DNA from: Exiguobacterium sp. 9-2
Lineage (GTDB): Bacteria > Bacillota > Bacilli > Exiguobacteriales > Exiguobacteriaceae
DNA length: 64,000 nucleotides
Assembly: GCF_036287235.1 (NCBI RefSeq)
Contig: NZ_CP142850.1
Location: forward strand, 1,567,127 to 1,631,126
Reading direction: 5' to 3'
Shown here: one piece after another, positions 34,933-42,976 of the stretch
Numbering within the stretch: position 1 is the stretch's first letter
Layout: each line of letters opens with the position of its first letter
Notes under the pieces: generated by a model
What the model was told of the DNA's origin: nothing
The model's input: only the letters and a program-made list of their open reading frames with translations
The model's database searches: none
Made by a program: the position numbers and the translations under genes

Positions 34933-35901
34933 TTAAAGAAGTCGCTCCGCGATGAGCTGGTACGACTGCAATCGCTTTTCTTGATCAAAGGCATTGTTGA
35001 TGAGTAAAAACTGATCTGTTTGATAACGCGTTGCTAATGCTTCAAGCTCCTGCGCAACAACGTCCGGTGTACCGACAATCGCTCGCCGTCGATCTTTACG
35101 GATCCGTTCCGCTTGAACGTCATTCCAGATTTTTGCTTCAGTCGAGGCAAACGACGGAACGATTGAATTGCCGAGTCGAACGCCTTGAATCCAGGCATCT
35201 TGAGTTCGAGCGAGACGTTCTGCTTCTTCTTGCGTCGGGGCACAGATGACGAAAACGCAGACGATGACGTCTGTTCCTCCTGCCTCACGATAAGTGGAAA
35301 GTGTCTCTTCCCAACGATCCGGATTGATGAAGTGACCAAAAACGAGACCACGGTCTTGTTCTGCAGCAATTTGCGCACTACGTGGCGACAGACCAAGGAT
35401 TGAGATCGGAGACGCTTGCCGATCACGCGGTGTCGTCTTGACGATCCGGTATGGGTGTCGATTCGATAGACTATCTGTCAAGAAGCCAGCCGTTTCCTGA
35501 ACGAGTCGACTAAACTCAGATGCCCGATTTTTTTCACCATCTGTCAAGGCAAGTCGTGTCCGCTCACTTCCACCCGGAGAATTGCCGATCCCAAGTTCGA
35601 TCCGTCCCGGATAAAAGGCGTCGAGTGTTGCAAAACTCTCGGCCACTTTTAGCGGATGATATTGCGGTAACAACACTCCACCTGAACCAAGTTTGATTTT
35701 TGAAGTCTGCGCACCCATTCGGGCAATGAACAACTCCGGTGATGCACTGAGCAAACCGTTCGTATTATGGTGTTCTGCGAACCAGTACCGTTCGTAACCG
35801 AGTCGCTCGGCTTCTAAGACGAGTCGTTCCGTCGCTTCCATCGTCGCTTCGACCGTATCGCCCTCATGCAATGGTACTTGATCCAGTATTCCTAGTCGCA
35901 T
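34933..35901 (-). CDS. LLM-class flavin-dependent oxidoreductase
   Basis: Luciferase-like TIM-barrel of 322 residues. N-terminal LGILDQVPLHEG, then YWFAEHHNTNGLLSASPELFIARM and GSGGVLLPQYHPLKVAE, the pattern of the YceB/YtmJ-type group. Uses FMNH2 or F420-like cofactor; substrate unknown. ATG 35901 (or GTG 35904) follows AGGAGG; longer starts lack a ribosome site. Confidence 0.85.
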   Translation of the reverse strand: MRLGILDQVPLHEGDTVEATMEATERLVLEAERLGYERYWFAEHHNTNGLLSASPELFIARMGAQTSKIKLGSGGVLLPQYHPLKVAESFATLDAFYPGRIELGIGNSPGGSERTRLALTDGEKNRASEFSRLVQETAGFLTDSLSNRHPYRIVKTTPRDRQASPISILGLSPRSAQIAAEQDRGLVFGHFINPDRWEETLSTYREAGGTDVIVCVFVICAPTQEEAERLARTQDAWIQGVRLGNSIVPSFASTEAKIWNDVQAERIRKDRRRAIVGTPDVVAQELEALATRYQTDQFLLINNAFDQEKRLQSYQLIAERLL

Positions 35902-35964
35902 CACGCATTCCTCCTCTACCCTCTTAAGTGTAAAGGGTGGAGGAACGGAGTTCAAAAACGAGGC

Positions 35965-36654
35965 TCAGACACGGACGAGACGATCTTCGATAATAACGCC
36001 GTCTCGCATCTCGATCGTTCGATTCGCTCGTTCCGCAAGTGCCGGGTCGTGGGTGACAAACAAGACGCCACACCCTTTCTCTTCGTTTAATGACCGTAAA
36101 AGATTGAAGATGATTTCTCCCGTATCTGTATCGAGGTTCCCTGTTGGCTCATCGGCAAGCAACCATTTCGGTTCATGAACGAGTGCTCGGGCAACGGCGA
36201 CCCGTTGTTGTTGTCCACCGGAAAGTTGCGACGGCAAACTGCCTGCTTTATCGGCGAGACCGACTTGCGCGAGTAACTGCTCGGCGCGTTCTTTTTTATC
36301 ATACGGTACTTTCCGACCAAACAGTGGCGCCATGACATTTTCAAGCGCCGTCAGCGTCGGAATCAAATGAAACTGCTGGAAGATGAAGCCGATGTTTTCG
36401 AAGCGAAAGTCGGATAATTCTTTACTGTTCAATTTGTTGATTGGTTTCCCGTCATAATGCAACTCCCCGCTCGTCGGTCGATCGAGCGTGCCGATTAGAC
36501 TGAGTAACGTTGATTTTCCAGATCCCGAAGGTCCGATGATCGAAATGAAGTCGCCCGCCTCAAGTGTCACGTCGATGTCTTGTAACGCATGTGTCTCGAC
36601 GCCGTCTCCTGAAAATGATTTTCCCATCTGTTTGCATTGAAATGTTCCTTCCAT
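35965..36654 (-). CDS. LolD/MacB-type ABC ATPase without adjacent permease
   Basis: 229 residues. Walker [11 protein letters not shown]-loop FQQFHLIP, signature LSGGQQQR, Walker B LLADEPTG, all intact. This class pairs with FtsX/MacB permeases, but no such permease is adjacent. It is clearly related to the ATPase at 48261, sharing CGVLFVTHD and most motifs. An inverted repeat at 36669-36697 lies just before its start. It may serve permeases encoded elsewhere, including those at 49-55 kb. Confidence 0.85.
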   Translation of the reverse strand: MEGTFQCKQMGKSFSGDGVETHALQDIDVTLEAGDFISIIGPSGSGKSTLLSLIGTLDRPTSGELHYDGKPINKLNSKELSDFRFENIGFIFQQFHLIPTLTALENVMAPLFGRKVPYDKKERAEQLLAQVGLADKAGSLPSQLSGGQQQRVAVARALVHEPKWLLADEPTGNLDTDTGEIIFNLLRSLNEEKGCGVLFVTHDPALAERANRTIEMRDGVIIEDRLVRV

Positions 36655-36668
36655 ATGTACCCCTCCAT

Positions 36669-36697
36669 TATTCTTGATAACGTACTATTCAAGAATA
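36669..36697. promoter_or_regulatory. Inverted repeat before orphan ATPase gene
   Basis: TATTCTTGA and TCAAGAATA separated by 11 bases, 15 bases upstream of the ATPase start codon. Looks like a dimeric regulator site. Confidence 0.45.
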
Positions 36698-36734
36698 GAT
36701 TGGTAATTCCTTCTAAATGAAAGGAAATAAAAAG

Positions 36735-36761
36735 CAGTACTCTTATGGAACAAGAATACTG
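36735..36761 (-). terminator. Terminator of 36762-37154 gene
   Basis: CAGTA-TTCTT pairs with AAGA-TACTG, then CTTTTTATTT on the minus strand, directly after the stop. Confidence 0.65.
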
Positions 36762-37154
36762 TCAGGAAACTCTCGGTTGAATAGAAACGAAATTTTTACG
36801 ATAGACGATCTCATACGGTAAGACGAACAATATACATGCAAGAGTCGTGAACTGAATCATGCTACCGATTGGTGGTAGTGGAGACAGCGATGCTTCGTGC
36901 CACACTTCATATAGACCAATGAACAAAAACAGAACGACGCTACTCGTCGTCACGTAGATAAGCAACCGAAGGGTCAATGGATAATGTCGGACAATCCATA
37001 ACATCGGTAATCCAAAGATAAAATAGGATAACGTCATCGCAAACGTCCCGAACTGATAGACGATCTCAAAGTCAATCGTTGTCAGGAACGAATACGCCGT
37101 GAACGCTAAGAACGAAAGAATCGTCACAACAGCCGCATAACTGATCCAGCGCAT
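36762..37154 (-). CDS. Four-helix membrane protein, unknown
   Basis: 130 residues with helices near 4-24, 34-54, 62-84 and 98-115. Short loops, no FtsX signature, so it is not an obvious partner for the neighbouring ATPase. GAGAGG precedes the ATG. No family assigned. Confidence 0.55.
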   Translation of the reverse strand: MRWISYAAVVTILSFLAFTAYSFLTTIDFEIVYQFGTFAMTLSYFIFGLPMLWIVRHYPLTLRLLIYVTTSSVVLFLFIGLYEVWHEASLSPLPPIGSMIQFTTLACILFVLPYEIVYRKNFVSIQPRVS

Positions 37155-37349
37155 ACGGTTGGCTCCTCTCCTGAATGTTATTCCTGTACACGCGATCGTG
37201 ACAGAAACCTAATATGTACAATTAGTGTAGGTAGTTCGATTTCATTTGTCAATTATCTTCAGATTGACTTATTCAGTCTATGTACGATTGTAATGAGAGC
37301 GAATTCATAGAATAATGAAAAAAGAGAATAAGAAAGTGAGGTTTTATCG

Positions 37350-37868
37350 ATGAATGAACAATTAACGGTGTTTCGTGATCGCTTTGAAGCTACACCTGAT
37401 TACCACGATGGTCTTTTGTTTATTGAGGTCGAGTCACGTCTGACACCTTCAAAACGATCAGCACTCGCTTGGATGGAACAAACAGGAGGAGAACCGAATG
37501 TCGTAAACCTTGATGGACGATTCGTCATCATCGATACGGTCAAAGAGAGTCCAGCTGGTCGACGAAGCGTTTGTTTTGACGAAGTCGCTCGACTCGGTCG
37601 AAAGAAAAATGCGCCCGAAGCTAGCGTCGAGTCAATGATTGAAGCACTCGATCTCGACCTGTTGACACCAGAACAATATCAAAAACTTCAGACACAGTTT
37701 TCGCTTGACGAAAAGACCTCCAGTTGGCTCGCAACACCAGACGTGATTCGTCAAAAAGGTGGCGCTTTGTTTGGAGATCGTCGTTATGAGACGACATTCA
37801 TCTATCACAACGGAGTGGATTCCTATTATGCGAGCCGCGGATTCCGTGTTTTACTTGAATTGGAATAA
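37350..37868 (+). CDS. DUF4256 family protein
   Basis: 172 residues. Recognised from family blocks LAWMEQTGGEPNVV, ESPAGRRSVCFD, LLTPEQYQKLQ, KTSSWLATP and RRYETTFIYHNGVDSYYASRGFR (split here). Soluble protein of unknown function found across bacteria. GTGAGG precedes the ATG. Own terminator downstream. Confidence 0.8.
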   Translation: MNEQLTVFRDRFEATPDYHDGLLFIEVESRLTPSKRSALAWMEQTGGEPNVVNLDGRFVIIDTVKESPAGRRSVCFDEVARLGRKKNAPEASVESMIEALDLDLLTPEQYQKLQTQFSLDEKTSSWLATPDVIRQKGGALFGDRRYETTFIYHNGVDSYYASRGFRVLLELE

Positions 37869-37872
37869 ACCA

Positions 37873-37909
37873 AAAAACCGTTTCGTAGTCTAAACGAAGC
37901 GGTTTTTTA
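37873..37909 (+). terminator. Terminator of DUF4256 gene
   Basis: AACCGTTTCGT pairs with ACGAAGCGGTT (one mismatch), then TTTTTT. Confidence 0.85.
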
Positions 37910-37962
37910 CAATAATAGGGAATAATACCCAATCGTGATATGATGGACGTTGAGTACAGGAG

Positions 37963-38871
37963 GTGGACGTCATATTTGTATTGGGATTGATTATAGGTAG
38001 TCTTTTAATGTTGCTCAGTTTCCGGTTATTCCACCAGCAACAACCGGATACAATTGCATTATGTAAAGATATCTTCTACGTGTTTGAAGTCCATCCGGAA
38101 TATCGATTCCGATATATTAGTCCGTCCCTCGATGACCATATCGGCAAGGGAGTGGCAGCAGCCAGCTATATGGATCCGGATCAGTGTTTTGCAAGGATTC
38201 ATCCGGAAGACATCGAAGTCTTGATGTCGAAGATTTCGGGCGACTGTGACTACGATCAACCGTTCCGGCAACGCTGGCGGACAAATGACGGGACGTACGT
38301 CTGGTTCGAAGAATATGCGACACCGATTCGTGAAAATGGACAGATTGTTGCCATCCAAGGGGTGATCCGTAACATTGACGAGCAGTTGAAATCACAACAG
38401 GCATTACTCGATCAATACCGTATCGATGCCTTGACACGGCTTGGGAATCGCCATGCCTTCAACGAGGCTGTCCGCGATCTCGATCAAGAGAAGGCGACGT
38501 ATGGATTGATTCTGCTTGACTTGAATGAACTAAAGGATCTTAACGACCGGTTCGGTCACGCGGTCGGTGACGCCTTGCTTGAACAAACAGGACTTTGCAT
38601 CCGCCGCTTAACAGATCATGGTTACCGGATCGGTGGTGATGAATTTGTCTTGATTGACGATAGTCCGTCGATTGAGCTGTTCGAGGGATTCGTTGAACAC
38701 GTTCGCTCAACGTTCGCGACACACGAAATCGGACTCGCAATCGGCGCCGTTCATACGACATCAGGACGCCGTGTCGACGACGTCCTGCATGAGGCAGATG
38801 AGCAGATGTATCAAGAAAAGATGAATGAGCGCTTAAGTCGCCAGCATGGATTGATGGGCTTGAAGCAATAA
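37963..38871 (+). CDS. Membrane-anchored PAS-GGDEF diguanylate cyclase
   Basis: 302 residues: one N-terminal helix (about 3-23), PAS domain (about 35-140), GGDEF domain (about 150-300). The active-site motif RIGGDEFVL is intact and DALTRLGNRHAF, LDLNELKDLNDRFGH are canonical, so it should make c-di-GMP. The upstream inhibitory RxxD is not seen. The start is uncertain: GTG 37963 overlaps the AGGAGG itself, and no ATG, GTG or TTG lies at normal spacing. Its last 39 bases overlap the convergent hydrolase gene. Confidence 0.85.
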   Translation: MDVIFVLGLIIGSLLMLLSFRLFHQQQPDTIALCKDIFYVFEVHPEYRFRYISPSLDDHIGKGVAAASYMDPDQCFARIHPEDIEVLMSKISGDCDYDQPFRQRWRTNDGTYVWFEEYATPIRENGQIVAIQGVIRNIDEQLKSQQALLDQYRIDALTRLGNRHAFNEAVRDLDQEKATYGLILLDLNELKDLNDRFGHAVGDALLEQTGLCIRRLTDHGYRIGGDEFVLIDDSPSIELFEGFVEHVRSTFATHEIGLAIGAVHTTSGRRVDDVLHEADEQMYQEKMNERLSRQHGLMGLKQ

Positions 38872-39522
38872 GGTGTTGAAGCGTTCCGGTTGATCGAGAT
38901 TCGCTGTATGCCCGGCTCCCTCGACTGGTAAGACGATGACGTTCGGCACGTGTTCCGCAACGAACGCGGTTGCGTCGACTTCGTATGTTTCATTCGTTCC
39001 ATTTAGGATGACGACCGGTAAGGTGATCGACTGCAGCATCGTTTCCGTCAGTGCCGGGAAACGGAATGTCATCAAATCAAGGACTGCCCGCGCCGTCGTT
39101 TTCCAGCCAGGACCATGCAACTGTTCGAACTGGTCGGCAATTTCCGGTGCTTGCTGTTCGAGGTCGAGGAAGAACTCTCGTTGCTTGCGCATCAGCGGTT
39201 CCATCGCTTTAGGAATGAATGGTGAAAAACCCGTGATACATACTCCTTCGAGTTCGTCCGGTGGATCGAGTGCCAGTTGCATCGCAAGCGTCGCGCCAAG
39301 CGACAACCCGAGAATCCATCCTGGACCTTCCTGTGCCATCCGTTCGCGGATGGCACGTGTTGCTTGTTGTAAGTAATCCTCCGTTACCGGTTCCGTCGTC
39401 ATTCCGTGACCAGGCAGATCAATCGGAATAAACGTAAAATCATCCGCTAAAGCGGAGAGCTGTGGTGCAAAGTGTGTCGCTGCCGTTCCCATTAACCCAT
39501 GCAGTACGTACATGCGTGTCAT
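38833..39522 (-). CDS. Alpha/beta hydrolase, MenH-like
   Basis: 229 residues. Starts at once with the oxyanion motif LHGLMG, then IDLPGHGMTTEP, nucleophile region GLSLGA, acid near NGTNETYE, and His in GAGHTANLDQPERF. The compact layout resembles MenH (SHCHC synthase) and related esterases, but no menaquinone genes adjoin. ATG 39522 overlaps the upstream stop as ATGA, with AAGGAG nine bases before. Cotranscribed with the next hydrolase. Confidence 0.8.
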   Translation of the reverse strand: MTRMYVLHGLMGTAATHFAPQLSALADDFTFIPIDLPGHGMTTEPVTEDYLQQATRAIRERMAQEGPGWILGLSLGATLAMQLALDPPDELEGVCITGFSPFIPKAMEPLMRKQREFFLDLEQQAPEIADQFEQLHGPGWKTTARAVLDLMTFRFPALTETMLQSITLPVVILNGTNETYEVDATAFVAEHVPNVIVLPVEGAGHTANLDQPERFNTLLLQAHQSMLAT

Positions 39523-40364
39523 ACGGTAAACTCCTTCGGTTGATGTAGTGTCAAAATCGCGCTTGCGACGACGTCCGGACGATCGCGATGCATCAGGTGA
39601 GATGTGCCCGGAACGAACGTCACGTTCGCCTGATAGGATAGATTCGCCTGTCGCCGTATTAATTCCTGCCATTTATTTTCCATTCGTTCGAGTTCATCTT
39701 CCGGAAAACCGGCTGCTATCATCGTCTGGATTGAGTTCGTTTTATCCCGACCGAGAACGGTCATCGGGAACCCAAGATCGCGCATGAGTGGCTGAAGCGC
39801 CTTCGCATCACTCTTCCACTTTGAAATGATGGCATGCATCGCCTGATAGTACGCTGGGTTCCAATCCGTACGGTCGTCACCATCCGGGAAACGGTCACGT
39901 AAATCAGTTGCTGTCGCTAATTCCGCGAATCGTTCGATCCAGACGGCGTCGTCCCCTTCTTGATCGAGCGTCGGTGTATCGAGCTGATCAAGTTCTTCTA
40001 AGTCAACGGATGTCGCCTCGACGAGGACGAGACCGGCGACACGTTCCGGACAATGTAAAGCGAAAGCTTGTGCGACGAGACCACCGTATGAATGTCCGAC
40101 GAGTGTGACCGGGATCGTGATATTCGTTGCGCTGAGAAACTGGTCGATTTGGCGTAAGATGCCGGTCGTTCCGTCCATATAATCGTCTGACCATTCGTGC
40201 GGATGAAAGCTGACGACGCGATATTCCGGTGTTAGTTTCGTCAGAATGTCCGCCCAGTCCTGATACGTTCCACCGAGTGATGGTAATACTAACAACGGTC
40301 GACCTGTCGAACCGTCATCGTAGTACGTCACTTGTTTTCCCTGATGTTGCATAATTCGTTCCAT
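39519..40364 (-). CDS. Alpha/beta hydrolase
   Basis: 281 residues. LPSLGGTYQDW near the N-terminus, HPHEWSDDYMDG, nucleophile elbow GHSYGG, and the terminal His in GTSHLMHRDRP complete the triad. Substrate unknown. ATG 40364 follows AAAGGAG at eight bases. First gene of a two-hydrolase operon; only moderately similar to its partner, so a recent duplication is unlikely. Confidence 0.8.
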   Translation of the reverse strand: MERIMQHQGKQVTYYDDGSTGRPLLVLPSLGGTYQDWADILTKLTPEYRVVSFHPHEWSDDYMDGTTGILRQIDQFLSATNITIPVTLVGHSYGGLVAQAFALHCPERVAGLVLVEATSVDLEELDQLDTPTLDQEGDDAVWIERFAELATATDLRDRFPDGDDRTDWNPAYYQAMHAIISKWKSDAKALQPLMRDLGFPMTVLGRDKTNSIQTMIAAGFPEDELERMENKWQELIRRQANLSYQANVTFVPGTSHLMHRDRPDVVASAILTLHQPKEFTV

Positions 40365-40391
40365 TATAATCACTCCTTTATACTTTGAAAG

Positions 40392-41069
40392 ATGTTGTTT
40401 ACCTTGATTCGTGCTTTATTGTTTGATTTAGACGAGACGTTACATGACCGGTCCGGTTCTCTTCCCTATTTCCTTCGGGATCAGCATCAACGTTTTCGTG
40501 AAGTTGCGCATGTTCCGATCGACGACTACATCACGACGTTCTTATTGCTTGATCAAGAAGGACGCGTCTGGAAGGACGTCGTCTATACGGAAATGATTCG
40601 TCGCTTCGAATTGTCGCTTTCTGTTGAAGTACTGCTACACGACTACGTGACGCGTTATCCGATCTTCGCACGGAGCTTTCCGGGAGTCGACACCTTTTTT
40701 GCGCAATTACCGCCTGAGCTACCCATCGGCTTACTGTCGAACGGTCGGACGACGTTCCAACGTGCCGTCTGTGACGCAATCGGACTGTCTCCCTCCTTTA
40801 CGCAGATCGGGATCTCGGAACAAGAAGGCGTCCGTAAACCGGATCCGGCATTTTTCTTGCGCTTAACTGACCGTTTAGGTGTTCGCCCGGACGAAGTCCT
40901 TTATGTCGGCGACCATTACGACCACGACATCTTACCGGCGCGCGCCCTCGGCATGCAGACGATTTGGAAGCGCACAGGCGATGTTCCATTGACTGACACG
41001 CAATTTTCGGACTGGTGCCAGTTACCTTCCCCACTCCAAGACCTGATACGAAAGGAGAACCAGCCATGA
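40392..41069 (+). CDS. HAD-superfamily hydrolase
   Basis: 225 residues, subfamily I. Motif I LLFDLDETL (nucleophile Asp16, acid Asp18), motif II LLSNGRT, motif III GVRKPDP and motif IV YVGDHYDHD are complete. Likely a phosphatase for a small phosphorylated metabolite. The ribosome site is weak (GAAAG), and the start could lie a few codons later. Overlaps the next gene by four bases. Confidence 0.82.
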   Translation: MLFTLIRALLFDLDETLHDRSGSLPYFLRDQHQRFREVAHVPIDDYITTFLLLDQEGRVWKDVVYTEMIRRFELSLSVEVLLHDYVTRYPIFARSFPGVDTFFAQLPPELPIGLLSNGRTTFQRAVCDAIGLSPSFTQIGISEQEGVRKPDPAFFLRLTDRLGVRPDEVLYVGDHYDHDILPARALGMQTIWKRTGDVPLTDTQFSDWCQLPSPLQDLIRKENQP

Positions 41070-41449
41070 CGGAACAGATTCGCCGTTTCCAACCTGACGA
41101 TTTTGAGCAGATTCATCGATTGAACGCATTAGAAGGATGGCAGGATCTCGTCGCTGATCAAGCGCGGACCCGCAACGCGTGGATGAATGCAAATGCCGCT
41201 TTCGTCCTTGAGTCTGACGGAGAAATCCTTGCCTATGTCCGCGCTTTAACGGACGGTTCAGTGACGACGTTCGTCTGTGAGCTCCTCGTCAGCCGAAACG
41301 CACGCAAGCGTGGGTACGGACAACAGTTACTCGATCACTTGCAACTTACCTATCCGACGCGGATCGATCTTCTGGCAACTCGTCAATCTGCTTCTTTTTA
41401 TGAACAACAAGGATTTCGTGCTTTCCATGGTTTCCGTAAATCACGATGA
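41066..41449 (+). CDS. GNAT-family N-acetyltransferase
   Basis: 127 residues. Acetyl-CoA motif LLVSRNARKRGYGQQLLDHL, last unit SFYEQQGFRAFHGF. ATG 41066 overlaps the HAD stop as ATGA and AAAGGAG lies eight bases upstream. Acceptor unknown. The 3' end overlaps the convergent GNAT gene by nine bases. Confidence 0.8.
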   Translation: MTEQIRRFQPDDFEQIHRLNALEGWQDLVADQARTRNAWMNANAAFVLESDGEILAYVRALTDGSVTTFVCELLVSRNARKRGYGQQLLDHLQLTYPTRIDLLATRQSASFYEQQGFRAFHGFRKSR

Positions 41450-41878
41450 AGCGAGTGATTTCGAATAACTCGTGCTCGTCACGCTGTAGCCCATCGATTG
41501 ATAAAAGTGATGGGCTGCTTCGCGTTCTGGTCGATTACCACTGTTCAGTAAAACGGCAGTTGCTCCTCTTGCATGCGCCCAGTCTTCCGCTGCTCGGATC
41601 AAACGGCGTCCAATTCCCTGCCGACGATGTTTCGCGTTGACGACAAACGCGACGATTCGGACATAGGTCGTATCATGCTCGAACGCTTGCGCCTGAAATA
41701 GACCGACGCAGCCGAGAAGCATATCGTCGTCTTCTAGCACAAGCAATTCATAATCCGGATGACGGGTGACCCGCGAAAATCGTTCGCGTAAGACGTCCTC
41801 GCTTGCCGGATACCCGAGCTGCGCCATTAAACTGACCAATTGCGGCAAATCGCTAGTTATCCAGGACCGAACGTTCAT
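41441..41878 (-). CDS. GNAT-family N-acetyltransferase
   Basis: 145 residues. FVVNAKHRRQGIGRRLIRAAEDWA is the acetyl-CoA loop and HHFYQSMGYSVTSTSYSK the C-terminal unit. Typical of the small-molecule acetyltransferase group; substrate unknown. Not a close copy of the neighbouring 41066 protein. The ribosome site is GGGGAAAGGGAG. Confidence 0.8.
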   Translation of the reverse strand: MNVRSWITSDLPQLVSLMAQLGYPASEDVLRERFSRVTRHPDYELLVLEDDDMLLGCVGLFQAQAFEHDTTYVRIVAFVVNAKHRRQGIGRRLIRAAEDWAHARGATAVLLNSGNRPEREAAHHFYQSMGYSVTSTSYSKSLASS

Positions 41879-41894
41879 CTCCCTTTCCCCCCTT

Positions 41895-42350
41895 TTACTG
41901 TTCTGGTGACAGAATCATCACCCGTTCTCGTCCCTCTTCCTGACCAACGACCAGCACGTGCTCAGATACCGGATCGTCCTTGACTTGATACACGGTAAAC
42001 GCATCGAGGTTCGACGCAAAATCAGAAGTGTCCTGTTCCAGTCCCGTATCGGTCAAGACATCATCCGTGACGCCAAGTCGCTTCCCTTTCAGCTGTTGCC
42101 AGTCTGTATCCGTGATTTTTTTGGCTACCGTGTATAACTGTTCATCATAATACATGCCGACCACCATCGATTGCGACGATTGCTCGGGAACGGTCTCATG
42201 CAAGGAACTAAAGCCGATGATCGTCAGACCTGCTGCGAGGCAAACAGCTTGTACCGAGCGCCGGCGCCGTTTCGCTTTGCGGATACCCTGAATTGTTCGT
42301 TGCCTGACGGATAACGGTACGTCGATCAAGAATTTTGGCTCGTGATTCAT
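41895..42350 (-). CDS. Putative anti-sigma factor / membrane protein
   Basis: 151 residues: cytoplasmic basic N-terminus (QRTIQGIRKAKRRRR), one helix about 34-50, then an extracytoplasmic domain. Starts with ATGA overlap on the ECF sigma gene, the usual place for its anti-sigma factor. No ZAS zinc motif is visible, so the assignment rests on position and topology. Confidence 0.6.
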   Translation of the reverse strand: MNHEPKFLIDVPLSVRQRTIQGIRKAKRRRRSVQAVCLAAGLTIIGFSSLHETVPEQSSQSMVVGMYYDEQLYTVAKKITDTDWQQLKGKRLGVTDDVLTDTGLEQDTSDFASNLDAFTVYQVKDDPVSEHVLVVGQEEGRERVMILSPEQ

Positions 42351-42841
42351 AGACTCATCCCCTTCTGTCGTCGTACTTTCTCGAGTGCGCGGTACAACGT
42401 ACTTTTGATCGTACTCAGTGGCACATTGAAGGTTTGCGCAATCTCTTGCAATGACAAATCTTCTTCATACCGGAAGTAGACGATCGAGCGCTCGGTCGGC
42501 TCGAGGACATCCAGTAAATCGTCCAAGTACAAGCGATCGACGAGACGCTCTTCAAACGACGTCGTTTGACTCGGTTCGATCGCGAGCGGCTGAAACGACG
42601 CTCGATGTTGCTGGAAAGCGCAATTCATCGTGATGCGCGTCAACCACGTCTTAAAATACGAAGCATCCCGTAAACTCTTTCGCCCACGCCATGCCCGATA
42701 CGCGACCTCTTGGACGTTCTCAAGCGCTGCCGCCTCTTCTTTCAGATAAATGAAGGAAATACGGTACACATAGTCTTCTTCTGCGAATAAAGCTGCTTCA
42801 AAAGCAGCGTCGGATAATGCTGTACCTGACTTTCGAAACAC
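42347..42841 (-). CDS. ECF-type RNA polymerase sigma factor
   Basis: 164 residues. Region 2 (FIYLKEEAAALENVQEVAYRAW; the DAEDVxQE site is changed) and region 4 HTH (LSLQEIAQTFNVPLSTIKST) are clear. GTG 42841 is preferred because AAGGGGG lies eight bases upstream; the longer GTG 42868 would sit almost on the predicted transcription start. Expected to direct its own promoter at 42879-42905. Confidence 0.82.
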   Translation of the reverse strand: MFRKSGTALSDAAFEAALFAEEDYVYRISFIYLKEEAAALENVQEVAYRAWRGRKSLRDASYFKTWLTRITMNCAFQQHRASFQPLAIEPSQTTSFEERLVDRLYLDDLLDVLEPTERSIVYFRYEEDLSLQEIAQTFNVPLSTIKSTLYRALEKVRRQKGMSL

Positions 42842-42878
42842 ATCGGCATCCCCCTTTTTGGCAATCACTCCCCTATTA

Positions 42879-42905
42879 GATACGCGACACGTTTAAAAAG
42901 TTTCA
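42879..42905 (-). promoter_or_regulatory. ECF-type autoregulatory promoter
   Basis: Minus strand TGAAAC (42905-42900) with TTTTT after it, 15 bases, CGTATC (42884-42879). This is the TGAAAC/CGT pattern of ECF promoters, placed immediately before the sigma gene. Confidence 0.65.
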
Positions 42906-42976
42906 TTTTTTTCAAATTTTTCTTATAATTCCCTTTTCTTGCATGAATGAATTCGATAGGATGGGAAACAGAGAGG

